Shown here in pieces: positions 27,585-39,514 of a stretch of DNA of 64,000 nucleotides. This DNA is from an uncultured Enterobacteriaceae bacterium. GTDB lineage: Bacteria > Pseudomonadota > Gammaproteobacteria > Enterobacterales > Enterobacteriaceae. How positions within the stretch are numbered: position 1 is the stretch's first letter; each line of letters opens with the position of its first letter. The stretch spans positions 19,887-83,886 of the forward strand of contig CANRKT010000006.1 of NCBI GenBank assembly GCA_947631255.1, read 5' to 3'. A program made the translations under genes and the position numbers. The notes under the pieces were generated by a model, which was not told where the DNA came from, did not search any database, and saw only the letters and a program-made list of their open reading frames with translations.

Positions 27585-30500
27585 TTAGTCGACGCTTTGA
27601 GGACGTGTTGCTGGAGCTGTGGCCTGATGCGTGGCACTGTGGCCACCTGCAGAACCTTTACCACTAAAGGTAAACTCAGGGCGAACCCAGTCACAGTGGC
27701 TGGCTGCTTCAGGCGTATAGGCTGGAGCAGGTGCCCGTGTCATCGGCGCAGTAGCATGTTGTGCAGATACGACCACAACAGTACTTTCAGGCTGAGTTTC
27801 TACCACAGCGGTTTCTACCGCTACCGTGTCAAGTTTTACCTGAGTATCGAACGGAGCAGGGCGGGTTGCAGGGGCAACCGCAACAACGCGCTCAGGCACA
27901 GGGGCTTTTTCAGTGACCACCGGAGCAGGGGCAGCGACTTTAGCCGGTGCAGCTACTTCGGCAGGTGCAGCCACTTCAGCAGGTGCAGTCACTTCAGCAG
28001 ACGCAATCACTTTAGCAGGTGCAGTCACTTCAGCAGACGCAATCACTTTAGCAGGTGCAGTCACTTCAGCAGACGCAATCACTTTAGCAGGTGCAGTCAC
28101 TTCAGCAGGTGCAGTCACTTCAGCAGGTGCAGTCACTTCAGCAGACGCAATCACTTTAGCAGGTGCAGTCACTTTAGCAGGTGCAGTCACTTCAGCAGGT
28201 GCAGTCACTTCAACAGATGTAGCCACCTCAACAGGTGCTTCAGCTGTTACAGTGACAGGCGTCTGCACTGCTGCTGTTTCTTGTGCAGTGCTGACCGGCG
28301 CGACGACTGACTCAACCACTTCGGAGATAACTGCTGGTAAGGCTTCCTGAGCCTGTAGTGCAGAGTTTTCCTGATAGTCGTTAACGCGCGTTATCGGGTA
28401 GTGGATAAACACTTTGCCGGATGCCAGTTCAGGAGAAGCACAAGCCACAGCCAACGGCATAGGTGAAACATTTGGATAACGCTCATCACGATAGCGACGA
28501 CGACGCTGACCACTGACACGCAGATGACGCGGAGAACGGCGTGAACGGCGTGGCATGCCATTGTTGTCACGGTTATCAGCATCACGGTTATCAGAGTTCT
28601 CTTCCGTTGCTTCAGTCAGGACAGGAGCAGGTGTGTTGACGAGGGCCGGTAATGCAACAGCCCCGGGCTTAACGGTCTCCTCAGCTGCCGGCGTTTCAGC
28701 AGAATCAAAACGCACTTTCTGAGTGAGCTGGCGTGGTTTACGACGCTCAACAACGACTTGAGGACGATCTTCCTGCTCAGTTTCAACTTCAGCGACTTCC
28801 TCGTCGCGTTGCAGTGCTTTAACTTCTTGCTGTGCCTGACGCTTCTCATCGGAACGACGACGGTTTCTGTCATTACGGCGAGGAGTCTGCTCATCACGAG
28901 GTTTTTGCTCTTTTTCAGCATTTTCCGTTACCGGTTCACGAATGTCCTGCATTTCGGTGTTTTGCTGAGCATTCGGACGACGATTACGGCGATTATTTTC
29001 ACGGGGCTCACGATTCTCACGTGTTTCGTTACGATTTTCGCGCGGCTCACGATTCTCACGTGCTTCGTTACGATTTTCGCTGCTACCTTCACGGGTACGG
29101 TTATTACGCTCACCACGATCACGACGGTTGTTAGGACGGCGTGTATTACGGTTATTACGTGACTCGCGTGGCGTTGTCGGTTTCTCTTCAGCGACTTCTT
29201 TTTCAACCACCACTTCACTGTCGGAAGCGAATAGTTTTTTCAGAGCACGTAAGAAACGGGTGATTAAGCCTGGTTTTGCATTTGCTGCTGATGTTGCCAT
29301 CGTTTCTGCAGCAGCAGGTTTTGCAGTCGTGGAGCGAGTCTCTGTAGAGGCCGGAGGCATCGGTGGAACCTCTGGCATAACAAAGGTCGCCAGAGCAGGT
29401 TGTTCAGGGCTTTTACGCTCGGCATACTCTGGTTCAGACGGCATCGCCATCTCTTCTTCATGCAGTTTTGGCAGCATGTAGCTCAGAGTCTGAGTTTCTT
29501 CACCTTTACGCACACGCAGTACGGAGTAGTGCGGGGTTTGCATCTGATCGTTTGGCACGATAATTGTGCGAACACCCCCCTGACGCTTCTCAATGGCGTT
29601 AACGGCATCACGTTTTTCGTTTAAAAGATAAGAAGCGATAGGTACAGGAACGATAGCGTGAACTTCTTTGGTGTTCTCTTTCAGAGCCTCTTCTTCAATC
29701 AGACGCAGAATAGACAGAGACAGAGATTCGTTATCACGGATAGTACCGGTACCGCTACAGCGCGGGCATACATGGTGGCTTGACTCACCCAGTGACGGGC
29801 TAAGGCGCTGACGAGACATTTCCAGCAGGCCAAAGCGTGAGATATGGCTTATCTGGATACGGGCTCTGTCCTGACGCACCGCTTCACGCAGACGGTTTTC
29901 TACCGCACGTTGATGGCGTACTGGCGTCATATCGATGAAGTCGATAACAATCAGCCCGCCAAGGTCGCGTAAACGCAACTGGCGCGCAATTTCATCGGCG
30001 GCTTCAAGGTTGGTATTAAAGGCTGTTTCTTCAATATCACCGCCACGTGTGGCGCGGGCGGAGTTGATATCGATGGCGGTCAGGGCTTCAGTGGTATCAA
30101 TAACGATTGAACCACCGGAAGGCAAGCGAACTTCACGCTGGAATGCAGATTCAATCTGAGACTCAATCTGGTAGTGGCTGAACAGTGGGATCTCACCGGT
30201 ATACAGTTTGATTTTACTGCTGAAGTCAGGGCGGCCAAGCGCGGCGATATGCTGACGTGCCAGCTCAAGCACTTTCGGGTTATCAATGAGAATTTCACCG
30301 ATATCCTGACGCAGATAGTCACGGAACGCACGGACAATCACGTTGCTTTCCTGGTGGATCAGGAAAGGTGCAGGGCGGCTTTCTGCGGCTTTCTGAATCG
30401 CTTCCCAGTGTTTTAAACGGAAACTTAAGTCCCACTGCAGGGCTTCGGCTGATTTGCCTACGCCAGCAGTACGAACGATAAGACCCATACCATCAGGGAG

Positions 30501-30977
30501 TTCAAGAGAAGAGAGTGCTTCTTTGAGTTCAGTACGGTCGTCACCCTCAATGCGACGGGAAATACCGCCAGCACGTGGGTTATTTGGCATCAGTACCAGA
30601 TAGCTACCGGCAAGACTGATAAAGGTCGTCAGCGCGGCACCTTTGTTGCCACGTTCTTCTTTGTCTATCTGAACGATAACTTCCTGGCCTTCACGCAGCA
30701 CATCTTTAATATTAGGACGACCGTGTGAGGAGTAACTGGCTGGGAAATATTCGCGGGCAATTTCTTTCAGGGGAAGGAAGCCATGTCTTTCTGCACCGTA
30801 ATCAACAAATGCCGCTTCCAGACTTGGTTCAATACGGGTAATTTTGCCTTTATAGATGTTCGCTTTTTTCTGTTCGTGTCCCGGGCTTTCAATGTCCAAG
30901 TCATACAGACGTTGCCCATCTACGAGGGCGACACGCAACTCTTCTTGCTGAGTTGCGTTAATTAACATTCTTTTCAT
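27585..30977 (-). CDS. rne: RNase E endoribonuclease and degradosome scaffold
   Basis: Main mRNA-decay and RNA-processing endonuclease, 1130 residues (E. coli 1061). The catalytic half (1-~530) starts [20 protein letters not shown], with an S1 domain (about 38-120), the DNase I-like domain with magnesium aspartates in [20 protein letters not shown] and [10 protein letters not shown], and the Zn-link CPRCSGTG. The C-terminal half is low-complexity: a membrane-anchor helix near [13 protein letters not shown], an Arg/Asn-rich RNA-binding region (about 600-700), and a long Ala/Val/Pro/Thr repeat stretch, encoded at 27931-28236. The tail ends with [20 protein letters not shown], the likely PNPase-binding site. 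The extra length comes mainly from the repeats. Confidence 0.96.
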   Translation of the reverse strand: MKRMLINATQQEELRVALVDGQRLYDLDIESPGHEQKKANIYKGKITRIEPSLEAAFVDYGAERHGFLPLKEIAREYFPASYSSHGRPNIKDVLREGQEVIVQIDKEERGNKGAALTTFISLAGSYLVLMPNNPRAGGISRRIEGDDRTELKEALSSLELPDGMGLIVRTAGVGKSAEALQWDLSFRLKHWEAIQKAAESRPAPFLIHQESNVIVRAFRDYLRQDIGEILIDNPKVLELARQHIAALGRPDFSSKIKLYTGEIPLFSHYQIESQIESAFQREVRLPSGGSIVIDTTEALTAIDINSARATRGGDIEETAFNTNLEAADEIARQLRLRDLGGLIVIDFIDMTPVRHQRAVENRLREAVRQDRARIQISHISRFGLLEMSRQRLSPSLGESSHHVCPRCSGTGTIRDNESLSLSILRLIEEEALKENTKEVHAIVPVPIASYLLNEKRDAVNAIEKRQGGVRTIIVPNDQMQTPHYSVLRVRKGEETQTLSYMLPKLHEEEMAMPSEPEYAERKSPEQPALATFVMPEVPPMPPASTETRSTTAKPAAAETMATSAANAKPGLITRFLRALKKLFASDSEVVVEKEVAEEKPTTPRESRNNRNTRRPNNRRDRGERNNRTREGSSENRNEARENREPRENRNETRENREPRENNRRNRRPNAQQNTEMQDIREPVTENAEKEQKPRDEQTPRRNDRNRRRSDEKRQAQQEVKALQRDEEVAEVETEQEDRPQVVVERRKPRQLTQKVRFDSAETPAAEETVKPGAVALPALVNTPAPVLTEATEENSDNRDADNRDNNGMPRRSRRSPRHLRVSGQRRRRYRDERYPNVSPMPLAVACASPELASGKVFIHYPITRVNDYQENSALQAQEALPAVISEVVESVVAPVSTAQETAAVQTPVTVTAEAPVEVATSVEVTAPAEVTAPAKVTAPAKVIASAEVTAPAEVTAPAEVTAPAKVIASAEVTAPAKVIASAEVTAPAKVIASAEVTAPAEVAAPAEVAAPAKVAAPAPVVTEKAPVPERVVAVAPATRPAPFDTQVKLDTVAVETAVVETQPESTVVVVSAQHATAPMTRAPAPAYTPEAASHCDWVRPEFTFSGKGSAGGHSATHQATAPATRPQSVD
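27931..28236. repeat. 17 tandem 18-bp units within rne
   Basis: 306 bp made of exactly 17 units of 18 bp with no length change (typical unit GCAGTCACTTCAGCAGGT on the plus strand). Each unit encodes a hexapeptide such as [12 protein letters not shown] or SAEVTA. A 36-bp supra-unit ([12 protein letters not shown]) recurs four times, three of them consecutive, suggesting recent duplication. The array preserves the rne frame. Confidence 0.93.
29002..29079. repeat. 39-bp tandem duplication in the Arg-rich region of rne
   Basis: Two adjacent 39-bp copies (29002-29040 and 29041-29079) differ at three positions and encode [13 protein letters not shown] and [13 protein letters not shown]. It doubles an arginine-rich, probably RNA-binding segment of RNase E. 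Confidence 0.9.
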
Positions 30978-31074
30978 CGTAACTTACTCATTATTCTTAC
31001 ATTAGTATTAGTGCTGTGGGCAAAAGTAACGCTAACCGGGAATGAACCGATGGCCTCGTGACTGAACGCGTAGT

Positions 31075-31094
31075 CGTCAACCTCACGGTTGTCG
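31075..31094 (-). promoter_or_regulatory. hairpin in the rne leader
   Basis: On the minus strand CGACAACC-GTGA-GGTTGACG forms a stem with one A-A mismatch and a GTGA loop, about 100 nt before the rne start. RNase E autoregulation in E. coli depends on leader hairpins of this kind (hp2). Equivalence is inferred from position and shape. Confidence 0.55.
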
Positions 31095-31357
31095 CTGGCT
31101 GAGAGGCGCAGAGTGTCGGTAGCCTGTATCTCATAAGGAAATGCAGCGCAATTATCGTGGGAATAACCTTAGATATGTTCTTAAAAGTTAATTCCATTTA
31201 CCGGTCAGGCTGCAACCCGCAGCCCGCTAACTGCCCGAAAATACAATACGTCTTATGCCATTGCTGCGCAGATGAATGTTCGGACAAAACAGGTATTCCG
31301 TAAATTTCTTGTAAATCCAAGTATCAACAACGGAAAACCGCCACATTATTCCATTGC

Positions 31358-31394
31358 TAGCCTTATTATAGCAAGATGACTTTTTCCAATACGT
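31358..31394 (-). promoter_or_regulatory. candidate rne promoter
   Basis: TATAAT on the minus strand (31365-31370), preceded by TTGC, is a good -10 element; no strong -35 is seen (GTATTG about 16 bases upstream). A start near 31358 would give a leader of about 380 nt, close to the 361-nt E. coli rne leader. The 569-bp rne-rluC gap (30978-31546) holds this, the leader hairpin and the rluC promoter, but no gene. Confidence 0.45.
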
Positions 31395-31546
31395 GTCAGT
31401 TTGCTGCAGTTTTAACTCACTTTTTAATCAACCAACTGGAACAATAAATTAAAGATGGGTTAAGCTGCTTAGAATAGGCTAGATATTCAGTTAAGCACAT
31501 AAAAATGAGTGGCGCTATGCGTCCGGGCTATTTAGAATCGCCGACC

Positions 31547-32500
31547 ATGAAAACAGAGACTCCAGTAGTAAAAATCGTTGCTATTTCAGCCGATGAAGCC
31601 GGGCAACGTATCGATAACTTTTTGCGCACTCATTTAAAAGGAGTTCCAAAGAGTATGATTTACCGCATCTTGCGGAAAGGTGAAGTTCGGGTAAATAAAA
31701 AACGCATCAAGCCAGAATATAAACTGGAAGATGGCGATCAGGTACGCATTCCACCCGTCCGGGTCGCAGAGCGTGAAGAAGATGCAGTCTCTCCCCATTT
31801 ACAAAAGGTTGCAGCACTTGAACACGTCATTTTGTATGAAGATGACCATATCCTGGTGCTGAACAAACCTTCGGGGACTGCGGTACACGGTGGCAGTGGT
31901 TTAAGCTTCGGGGTTATTGAAGGATTACGCGCATTACGGCCGGATGCCCGTTTTCTGGAACTGGTGCACCGTCTGGACCGCGATACTTCCGGTGTTTTGC
32001 TGGTGGCCAAAAAACGTTCTGCCTTACGCTCTCTGCATGAACAGTTACGTGAGAAAGGGATGCAGAAGGATTATCTCGCCCTGGTACGCGGACAGTGGCC
32101 GTCGCACATTAAAAGCATTCAGGCTCCATTGCTGAAAAATATCCTGCAAAGCGGAGAACGCATTGTCCGGGTTAACAGTGAAGGTAAGCCATCAGAAACG
32201 CGATTTAAAGTGGAAGAGCGGTTTGATATTGCCACACTGGTTCGCTGTAGCCCTATTACTGGTCGTACTCACCAGATCCGCGTGCATACCCTTCATGCCG
32301 GGCATCCGATTGCCTTTGATGATCGCTACGGCGAACGTGAGTTTGATAGTCAACTAAGTGGAACAGGGCTGCGTCGACTGTTTCTGCATGCGGCGGCATT
32401 ACGTTTTACCCATCCACATACCGGGGAAATTCTGCGTATCGAAGCCCCGCTGGACGATCAGCTCAAACACTGTCTGAAAAAATTACGCAAAACTAAGTGA
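31547..32500 (+). CDS. rluC: RluC 23S rRNA pseudouridine synthase
   Basis: Makes pseudouridine at 23S rRNA positions 955, 2504 and 2580. 317 residues: N-terminal S4 RNA-binding domain (about 20-75, with SMIYRILRKGEVRVNKKRIK) and the RluA-type catalytic domain with the active-site motif HRLDRDTSGVLLVAK (catalytic Asp). Later motif CSPITGRTHQIRVH. Start at 31547 (MKTETPVVKIVAIS) follows E. coli; an in-frame ATG 14 codons upstream (31505) cannot be ruled out, because the ribosome site at 31547 is weak. Divergent from rne as in E. coli. Confidence 0.94.
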   Translation: MKTETPVVKIVAISADEAGQRIDNFLRTHLKGVPKSMIYRILRKGEVRVNKKRIKPEYKLEDGDQVRIPPVRVAEREEDAVSPHLQKVAALEHVILYEDDHILVLNKPSGTAVHGGSGLSFGVIEGLRALRPDARFLELVHRLDRDTSGVLLVAKKRSALRSLHEQLREKGMQKDYLALVRGQWPSHIKSIQAPLLKNILQSGERIVRVNSEGKPSETRFKVEERFDIATLVRCSPITGRTHQIRVHTLHAGHPIAFDDRYGEREFDSQLSGTGLRRLFLHAAALRFTHPHTGEILRIEAPLDDQLKHCLKKLRKTK

Positions 32501-32507
32501 TTAATCA

Positions 32508-32543
32508 TAAAAAACGCTGCCCGTATTGAGGCGGCGTTTTTTA
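32508..32543. terminator. bidirectional terminator between rluC and yceF
   Basis: The stem AAAACGC-T-GCC pairs with GGC-G-GCGTTTT, with A and T tracts on either side, so it works for both convergent genes. Confidence 0.82.
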
Positions 32544-32555
32544 TTCCTGTCCCGG

Positions 32556-33140
32556 CTAGTCCAGTAATGGGTTATATCCCTCATTTCGTAGCATTTCGCA
32601 TAAGGTAATCAAAGGGAGTCCGACCAGCGTGTTGGGATCTTTACCATTGAGTTGTTCAAACAGCGTTATTCCCAGCCCTTCACTTTTAAAACTCCCCGCA
32701 CAGTGTAAAGGCTGTTCTTTGTGAATATAGTTGCGGATCTCTTGCTCTGTTAACTGACGAAAATCGACGTTAAACACTTCACAGCAGGTCTGACAGGTGC
32801 CGGTGGCACTGTTGAGTAACGTCAGCCCAGTGTAGAAGGTGACGCGTTTACCGCTGGCAGCCAGTAGCTGTTCGACGGCTTTCTCAGTGGTGTGGGGTTT
32901 ACCGACGATTTGCTCATTCAAAATACAAACCTGATCGGAGCCAATAATCAGATGCTGGGGATAATCGAAGGCTAATGCTTGTGCTTTGGCTCGCGCCAGA
33001 CGCATCACCAGCGAGGAAGCGGCTTCATTCTGATAAGCGGTTTCATCGATATTGGGTGCGATGGCAATAAAGGGTAGTGATAATTTTTGTAACAAACTCT
33101 GACGGGCGGGAGAACTTGATGCAAGAACGAGAGATTTCAT
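32556..33140 (-). CDS. yceF: YceF, Maf-family m7GTP pyrophosphatase
   Basis: Maf-like nucleotide pyrophosphatase that hydrolyses 7-methyl-GTP, a housecleaning activity. 194 residues. N-terminal [17 protein letters not shown] is the Maf signature, LIIGSDQVC carries the catalytic Asp, and [15 protein letters not shown] closes the domain. It is transcribed divergently from yceD; the 141-bp gap holds both promoters. Confidence 0.94.
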   Translation of the reverse strand: MKSLVLASSSPARQSLLQKLSLPFIAIAPNIDETAYQNEAASSLVMRLARAKAQALAFDYPQHLIIGSDQVCILNEQIVGKPHTTEKAVEQLLAASGKRVTFYTGLTLLNSATGTCQTCCEVFNVDFRQLTEQEIRNYIHKEQPLHCAGSFKSEGLGITLFEQLNGKDPNTLVGLPLITLCEMLRNEGYNPLLD

Positions 33141-33281
33141 ATTTTTTTGATTAAAGATAGCGAATTAGATAAAGGCATTTTAAACTGTGTTGCCGCAAAG
33201 TGTTTGAATAATTGGCGAAGGGCTTCTTTAGAATCCTTTTTCTTTGACTCTATGACATTACAAAGTTAATATGCGCGCCCT

Positions 33282-33803
33282 ATGCAAAACGTAAAATTAC
33301 CCCTGACGCTTGATCCGGTTCGTACCGCCCAAAAACGCCTCGATTACCAGGGTATTTATACCCCAGATCAGGTTGAGCGTATAACTGAGTCTGTTGTCAG
33401 CGTGGACAGTGATGTAGAATGTGCGATGAGATTCGATATCGATAACCAACGCCTTGCCGTTTTAACCGGTGATGTGAAGGTGACGGTAACACTCGAATGT
33501 CAGCGCTGTGGGAAACCGTTTGTTCACCACGTTCACACAACGTATTGTTTTAGTCCTGTTCGTTCTGACGAACAAGCTGAAGCACTGCCGGAAGCGTATG
33601 AACCAATTCAGGTTGATGAATTTGGTGAAATCGATCTCCGGGCATTAGTAGAAGATGAAGTTATCCTCTCTTTGCCTGTGGTTCCGGTGCATGATTCTGA
33701 ACACTGTGAAGTGTCCGAGGCGGACATGGTGTTTGGTAAACTGCCTCCAGAGGCGGAGAAACCAAATCCATTTGCCGCATTAGCCAGTTTAAAGCGTAAG
33801 TAA
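33282..33803 (+). CDS. yceD: YceD, 23S rRNA accumulation protein (DUF177)
   Basis: 173 residues, DUF177. In E. coli it is needed for normal 23S rRNA levels and lies upstream of rpmF. Conserved segments are [18 protein letters not shown] (two Cys as a CxxC knuckle) and the acidic [20 protein letters not shown]. It is the first gene of the yceD-rpmF-plsX-fabHDG-acpP-fabF transcript, 16 bp before rpmF. Confidence 0.94.
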   Translation: MQNVKLPLTLDPVRTAQKRLDYQGIYTPDQVERITESVVSVDSDVECAMRFDIDNQRLAVLTGDVKVTVTLECQRCGKPFVHHVHTTYCFSPVRSDEQAEALPEAYEPIQVDEFGEIDLRALVEDEVILSLPVVPVHDSEHCEVSEADMVFGKLPPEAEKPNPFAALASLKRK

Positions 33804-33807
33804 TTGA

Positions 33808-33990
<183 letters not shown>

Positions 33991-34002
33991 TTTGGCGATA
34001 TC

Positions 34003-35037
34003 TTGACACGTCTAACCCTTGCGTTAGATGCGATGGGTGGGGACTTCGGTCCTACCGTGACAGTGCCTGCTGCATTGCAGGCACTGGACTTAGACCCAGC
34101 GCTCGAACTTCTTCTGGTCGGACTTCCCGACGAAATAAAGCCATTGCTCGCAAAAACTGATTTTGAACAGCGTTCACGTATACAGGTGATCCCTGCTGAG
34201 TCGGTTATTGCCAGTGATGCCAGAGCCGCGCAAGCGATTCGCCAGAGCCGTGGCTCTTCGATGCGTATTGCGCTGGAATTGGTGAAAGAAGGGCGTGCCA
34301 GCGCTTGTGTCAGCGCCGGAAATACCGGTGCGCTGATGGGGCTGGCGAAATTATTGCTCAAACCTATTGAAGGGATCGAGCGACCCGCGCTGATGACGTT
34401 ACTGCCTCATCAACAGCAGGGTAAAACCGTCGTGCTGGACTTAGGGGCGAATGTTGATTGCAGCAGCACGATGCTGGTTCAATTTGCCATTATGGGTTCA
34501 GTGATGGCAGAAGAGTTGCTGGAAATTGCACATCCCAGGGTGGCTTTGCTGAATATCGGCGAAGAAGAAACAAAAGGGTTACCGAGTATTCGGGATGCAT
34601 CAGCACGATTAAAGACAATGCCGGCTATCAACTATATTGGTTATCTTGAAGCCAATGAATTGTTAGCGGGGAAAACGGACGTATTAGTATGTGATGGCTT
34701 TGTAGGTAATGTCACATTAAAGACCATGGAAGGTGTGGTCAGAATGTTCCTCTCTTTGCTCAAATCAGAGAGTGAAGGGAAAAAACGGTCGTGGTGGCTT
34801 ATTTTATTGAAGCATTGGCTACAAAAGCGCCTCTCGAGGCGATTTAGTCACCTCAACCCCGACCAGTATAATGGCGCCTGTCTGTTAGGATTACGCGGCA
34901 CTGTAATTAAGAGCCACGGTGCGGCCAATCAGCGAGCCTTTACTGTCGCGATTGAACAGGCAGTGCAGGCAGTGCGGCGGCAAGTCCCTGGCAGAATTGC
35001 TGCCCGTTTGGAATTTGTATTACCCGAGAGTGACTGA
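34003..35037 (+). CDS. plsX: PlsX phosphate acyltransferase
   Basis: Makes acyl-phosphate from acyl-ACP for phosphatidic acid synthesis; peripheral membrane enzyme. 344 residues, start TTG at 34003 giving [16 protein letters not shown], the same rare start as E. coli plsX. Conserved motifs: [48 protein letters not shown]. The C-terminus is a few residues shorter than in E. coli and ends PESD. Next gene fabH begins 6 bp later. Confidence 0.95.
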   Translation: MTRLTLALDAMGGDFGPTVTVPAALQALDLDPALELLLVGLPDEIKPLLAKTDFEQRSRIQVIPAESVIASDARAAQAIRQSRGSSMRIALELVKEGRASACVSAGNTGALMGLAKLLLKPIEGIERPALMTLLPHQQQGKTVVLDLGANVDCSSTMLVQFAIMGSVMAEELLEIAHPRVALLNIGEEETKGLPSIRDASARLKTMPAINYIGYLEANELLAGKTDVLVCDGFVGNVTLKTMEGVVRMFLSLLKSESEGKKRSWWLILLKHWLQKRLSRRFSHLNPDQYNGACLLGLRGTVIKSHGAANQRAFTVAIEQAVQAVRRQVPGRIAARLEFVLPESD

Positions 35038-35043
35038 ACAGAC

Positions 35044-35997
35044 ATGTATACGAAGATTATTGGTACGGGCAGCTTCCTGCCTGAACAGGTACGGACTAAC
35101 GCTTGTCTGGAAAAGATGGTTGATACCTCTGACGAATGGATAGTCTCGCGGACCGGGATCCGCGAACGTCGTATCGCCGCGCCGGACGAAACAGTTTCCA
35201 CTATGGGCTATGCTGCGGCGACACGTGCGCTGGAAATGGCAGGCATCGATAAAGAAGATATTGGTCTGATTATTGTCGCGACGACCTCGGCAACCCATGC
35301 TTTTCCAAGTGCAGCTTGCCAGATCCAGGCAATGCTGGGAATTAAAGGTTGCCCGGCATTTGATGTGGCTGCTGCGTGCGCAGGTTTTACCTATGCGCTC
35401 AGTATTGCCGATCAGTATGTCAAATCCGGAGCGGTGAAACACGCTCTGGTAATTGGCTCAGATGTTTTAGCCCGAACCTGTGATCCAACCGATCGCGGGA
35501 CTATTATTATTTTTGGTGATGCGGCGGGTGCAGTAGTACTGGGACAGTCTCAGGAACCTGGCATCATCTCGACACACTTACATGCAGATGGTAGCTACGG
35601 CGAGTTACTGACACTGCCGAATGCTTCACGTATCGATCCGGAAAGTCCGATTTATCTGACGATGGCGGGTAACGAGGTATTTAAAGTCGCAGTGACGGAG
35701 CTTGCGCATATCGTTGATGAAACGTTGGCTGCGAATAATCTGGAGCGCGAGGCGATTGACTGGCTGGTTCCTCATCAGGCAAACCTGCGTATTATCAGCG
35801 CGACGGCGAGAAAGCTCGGTATGTCGATGGATAACGTGGTGGTGACGCTGGAAAGACACGGTAACACCTCCGCGGCATCAGTTCCTTCGGCACTGGATGA
35901 AGCAGTACGTGACGGTCGAATTAAAGCCGGTCAGCTGGTATTGCTCGAAGCCTTCGGCGGTGGTTTTACCTGGGGTTCTGCGCTGGTTCGTTTTTGA
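35044..35997 (+). CDS. fabH: FabH beta-ketoacyl-ACP synthase III
   Basis: Starts fatty acid synthesis by condensing acetyl-CoA with malonyl-ACP. 317 residues. Catalytic triad visible: Cys112 in [11 protein letters not shown], His in [11 protein letters not shown] and Asn in [12 protein letters not shown]-terminal [18 protein letters not shown] is typical. It overlaps the open frame upstream of fabD but not fabD itself. Confidence 0.96.
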   Translation: MYTKIIGTGSFLPEQVRTNACLEKMVDTSDEWIVSRTGIRERRIAAPDETVSTMGYAAATRALEMAGIDKEDIGLIIVATTSATHAFPSAACQIQAMLGIKGCPAFDVAAACAGFTYALSIADQYVKSGAVKHALVIGSDVLARTCDPTDRGTIIIFGDAAGAVVLGQSQEPGIISTHLHADGSYGELLTLPNASRIDPESPIYLTMAGNEVFKVAVTELAHIVDETLAANNLEREAIDWLVPHQANLRIISATARKLGMSMDNVVVTLERHGNTSAASVPSALDEAVRDGRIKAGQLVLLEAFGGGFTWGSALVRF

Positions 35998-36014
35998 TTA
36001 AAGGAATTTTCACG

Positions 36015-36944
36015 ATGACTCAATTTGCAATGGTATTTCCAGGGCAGGGTTCTCAGACCGTTGGTATGCTGGCTGATTTAGCGGCAGAAAACCCGGTTAT
36101 AGAGAAAACTTTCCAGGAAGCTTCTGACGCTCTGGGCTATGACTTGTGGGCACTGACCCAGAATGGCCCGGCAGAAGAACTGAACAAAACCTGGCAGACC
36201 CAACCGGCACTGTTAACAGCGTCAGTGGCCTTATGGCGTCTGTGGCAGCAAAAGGGTGGAAGTGCCCCAGTATTGCTGGCAGGACACAGCCTCGGTGAAT
36301 ATTCTGCGCTGGTTTGCGCGGGTGTTATCGATTTTGCTGATGCCGTTCGTTTGGTAGAGTTACGTGGTAAACTGATGCAGGACGCCGTGCCTGAAGGTAC
36401 TGGCGCGATGTCCGCCATTATCGGTCTGGATGACGCGGCTATTGCTCAGGCTTGTGCTGAGTCAGCACAAGGTCAGGTTGTTTCTCCGGTGAACTTTAAC
36501 TCTCCTGGTCAGGTGGTTATTGCCGGTAATAAAGAAGCGGTAGAGCGTGCGGGTGCCGCTTGTAAAGCAGCCGGTGCAAAACGTGCGCTGCCGTTACCCG
36601 TGAGCGTACCATCGCATTGTGCACTGATGAAACCTGCGGCGGATAAACTGGCTGTTGCACTGGAAGAGATTGTTTTCAATGCGCCAACCATACCGGTTGT
36701 GAATAACGTTGATGTAAAATGCGAAAGTTCACCTGATGCTATCCGTAGCGCACTGGTACGTCAGCTTTACAGTCCGGTACAGTGGACCCGTTCGGTTGAA
36801 TTTATTGCCGCCGAGGGCGCTGAGCGCTTGCTGGAAGTGGGTCCGGGTAAAGTATTGACAGGATTGACTAAACGTATTGTTGATAGTCTGACCGCGACGG
36901 CAATTAATGAGCCCGCGTCCTTGTCAGCAGCACTTGAGCAATAA
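36015..36944 (+). CDS. fabD: FabD malonyl-CoA:ACP transacylase
   Basis: Loads malonate on ACP for chain extension. 309 residues starting TQFAMVFPGQGSQTVGML. Active-site GHSLGEYSAL (Ser92) and His in VSVPSHCALM (about 201). The start at 36015 has AAGGA upstream and matches E. coli. A continuous open frame reaches back over the fabH stop but lacks homology. fabG follows 13 bp later. Confidence 0.96.
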   Translation: MTQFAMVFPGQGSQTVGMLADLAAENPVIEKTFQEASDALGYDLWALTQNGPAEELNKTWQTQPALLTASVALWRLWQQKGGSAPVLLAGHSLGEYSALVCAGVIDFADAVRLVELRGKLMQDAVPEGTGAMSAIIGLDDAAIAQACAESAQGQVVSPVNFNSPGQVVIAGNKEAVERAGAACKAAGAKRALPLPVSVPSHCALMKPAADKLAVALEEIVFNAPTIPVVNNVDVKCESSPDAIRSALVRQLYSPVQWTRSVEFIAAEGAERLLEVGPGKVLTGLTKRIVDSLTATAINEPASLSAALEQ

Positions 36945-36957
36945 CACGAGGAAGACC

Positions 36958-37692
36958 ATGAGTTTTGAAGGAAAAATTGCGCTAGTTACTGGTGCAAGCC
37001 GCGGTATTGGCCGGGCAATCGCTGAAACACTGGTTGCACGTGGTGCAAAAGTTATCGGTACTGCGACCAGCGAAAGCGGTGCGCAGGCCATTAGCGACTA
37101 CTTAGGCGCTAATGGTAAAGGCCTGATGCTGAATGTTGTCGATCCGGCTTCTATCGACTTGGTTCTGGAAAACATTCGTAAAGAATTTGGTGAAGTTGAT
37201 ATTTTGGTGAATAATGCCGGAATCACTCGCGATAATCTCTTGATGCGAATGAAAGACGATGAGTGGAACGATATTATCGAAACCAACTTATCATCAGTCT
37301 TCAGACTGTCAAAAGCGGTACTGCGAGCTATGATGAAAAAACGTCATGGTCGCATTATCACTATCGGTTCTGTGGTTGGTACCATGGGAAATGCAGGTCA
37401 GGCTAACTACGCTGCGGCGAAAGCGGGTCTGATTGGCTTCAGTAAATCGCTGGCACGTGAAGTTGCGTCACGCGGTATTACAGTGAATGTTGTTGCTCCG
37501 GGCTTTATTGAGACGGACATGACAGGTGCGCTTTCTGATGAACAGCGTACGGGTATTCTGGCGCAGGTTCCTGCGGGTCGTTTAGGTGACCCAAAAGAAA
37601 TCGCCAGCGCTGTTGCATTTTTAGCCTCTGACGAGGCCGGGTACATCTCTGGTGAGACCCTGCACGTCAATGGTGGAATGTACATGGTTTAA
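36958..37692 (+). CDS. fabG: FabG beta-ketoacyl-ACP reductase
   Basis: NADPH-dependent SDR enzyme for the first reduction of the elongation cycle. 244 residues: nucleotide-binding GASRGIGRAI, the NNAG motif in DILVNNAGITRDN, and the catalytic Ser-Tyr-Lys in IGSVVGTMGNAGQANYAAAK. It ends GETLHVNGGMYMV. The ATG at 36958 has GAGGAAG upstream. A hairpin separates it from acpP. Confidence 0.97.
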   Translation: MSFEGKIALVTGASRGIGRAIAETLVARGAKVIGTATSESGAQAISDYLGANGKGLMLNVVDPASIDLVLENIRKEFGEVDILVNNAGITRDNLLMRMKDDEWNDIIETNLSSVFRLSKAVLRAMMKKRHGRIITIGSVVGTMGNAGQANYAAAKAGLIGFSKSLAREVASRGITVNVVAPGFIETDMTGALSDEQRTGILAQVPAGRLGDPKEIASAVAFLASDEAGYISGETLHVNGGMYMV

Positions 37693-37744
37693 CCATGATG
37701 AAAAATATTTGCGTTATTTGGGCGTGTAACCGCAAAATAGCGCA

Positions 37745-37771
37745 AAATCATGGCTAAATTAGCCATGATTT
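37745..37771 (+). terminator. hairpin between fabG and acpP
   Basis: Two perfect 13-base arms (AAATCATGGCTAA and complement) around one central A, followed after a few bases by CATCTTTTT. It may partially terminate fabG mRNA; acpP is known to be expressed far above its neighbours and to have its own promoter. Confidence 0.6.
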
Positions 37772-37846
37772 AGTTGCATCTTTTTCAGCATTTTATACAC
37801 TACGAAAACCATCGCGTAAGCGAGTTTTGATAGGAAATTTAAGAGT

Positions 37847-38083
37847 ATGAGCACTATCGAAGAACGTGTTAAGAAAATCATTGGTGAGCAGCTGGGCGTT
37901 AAACAGGAAGAAGTTATCAACTCCGCTTCTTTCGTTGAGGACTTGGGCGCTGATTCTCTTGACACCGTTGAGCTGGTAATGGCTCTGGAAGAAGAGTTTG
38001 ATACTGAGATTCCGGACGAAGAAGCCGAGAAAATCACCACCGTTCAGGCAGCCATTGATTACATCAACGGTCACCAAGCGTAA
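37847..38083 (+). CDS. acpP: acyl carrier protein
   Basis: Carries growing acyl chains on 4'-phosphopantetheine. 78 residues, starting [20 protein letters not shown] with the attachment site Ser37 in [20 protein letters not shown]. Very acidic and nearly identical to E. coli ACP. Codon choice is strongly biased to frequent codons, consistent with high expression. Confidence 0.98.
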   Translation: MSTIEERVKKIIGEQLGVKQEEVINSASFVEDLGADSLDTVELVMALEEEFDTEIPDEEAEKITTVQAAIDYINGHQA

Positions 38084-38095
38084 GTGAGCATCTCC

Positions 38096-38122
38096 AGGCG
38101 GTCATTCGACCGCCTGTGTTTT
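38096..38122 (+). terminator. terminator after acpP
   Basis: The stem AGGCGGTC/GACCGCCT with loop ATTC is followed by GTGTTTTA. Probably a partial terminator before fabF, allowing higher acpP mRNA levels. Confidence 0.75.
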
Positions 38123-38144
38123 ATCTGAATTGTCCCACTAGTAA

Positions 38145-39410
<1,266 letters not shown>

Positions 39411-39418
39411 GCCGTTTC

Positions 39419-39450
39419 AATAGCAGAGTCTGTTCTCAGACTTTGCTATT
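39419..39450 (+). terminator. hairpin after fabF
   Basis: The 14-bp stem AATAGCAGAGTCTG/CAGACTTTGCTATT (one G-T pair) with a TTCT loop, 8 bases past the fabF stop. No T tract follows, so it may reduce rather than end transcription into pabC. Confidence 0.6.
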
Positions 39451-39514
39451 CCAGAGCTTCCCTTCTTTATCCCACCGGTATTATCCCATCCGATCCTGTA
39501 CTGAGGGTTCTTGT

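Noticed and set aside
27931..28236. CRISPR-like regular spacing
   Set aside because: Units are contiguous 18-mers without unique spacers and lie within a coding frame.
27597..28350. Two long plus-strand open frames rich in S/F/R/C/H or A/G/T/S across the rne tail
   Set aside because: They are antisense by-products of the 18-bp repeat array, whose period keeps all frames open; no ribosome site or homology, and rne is clearly the real gene.
28758..29162. Plus-strand 134-codon hydrophobic frame
   Set aside because: Antisense to the Arg/Glu-rich rne segment; hydrophobicity is the complement of charged codons.
30997..31197. Minus-strand 66-codon frame in the rne leader
   Set aside because: It lies inside the expected structured 5' UTR of rne and resembles no protein I know; more likely leader RNA.
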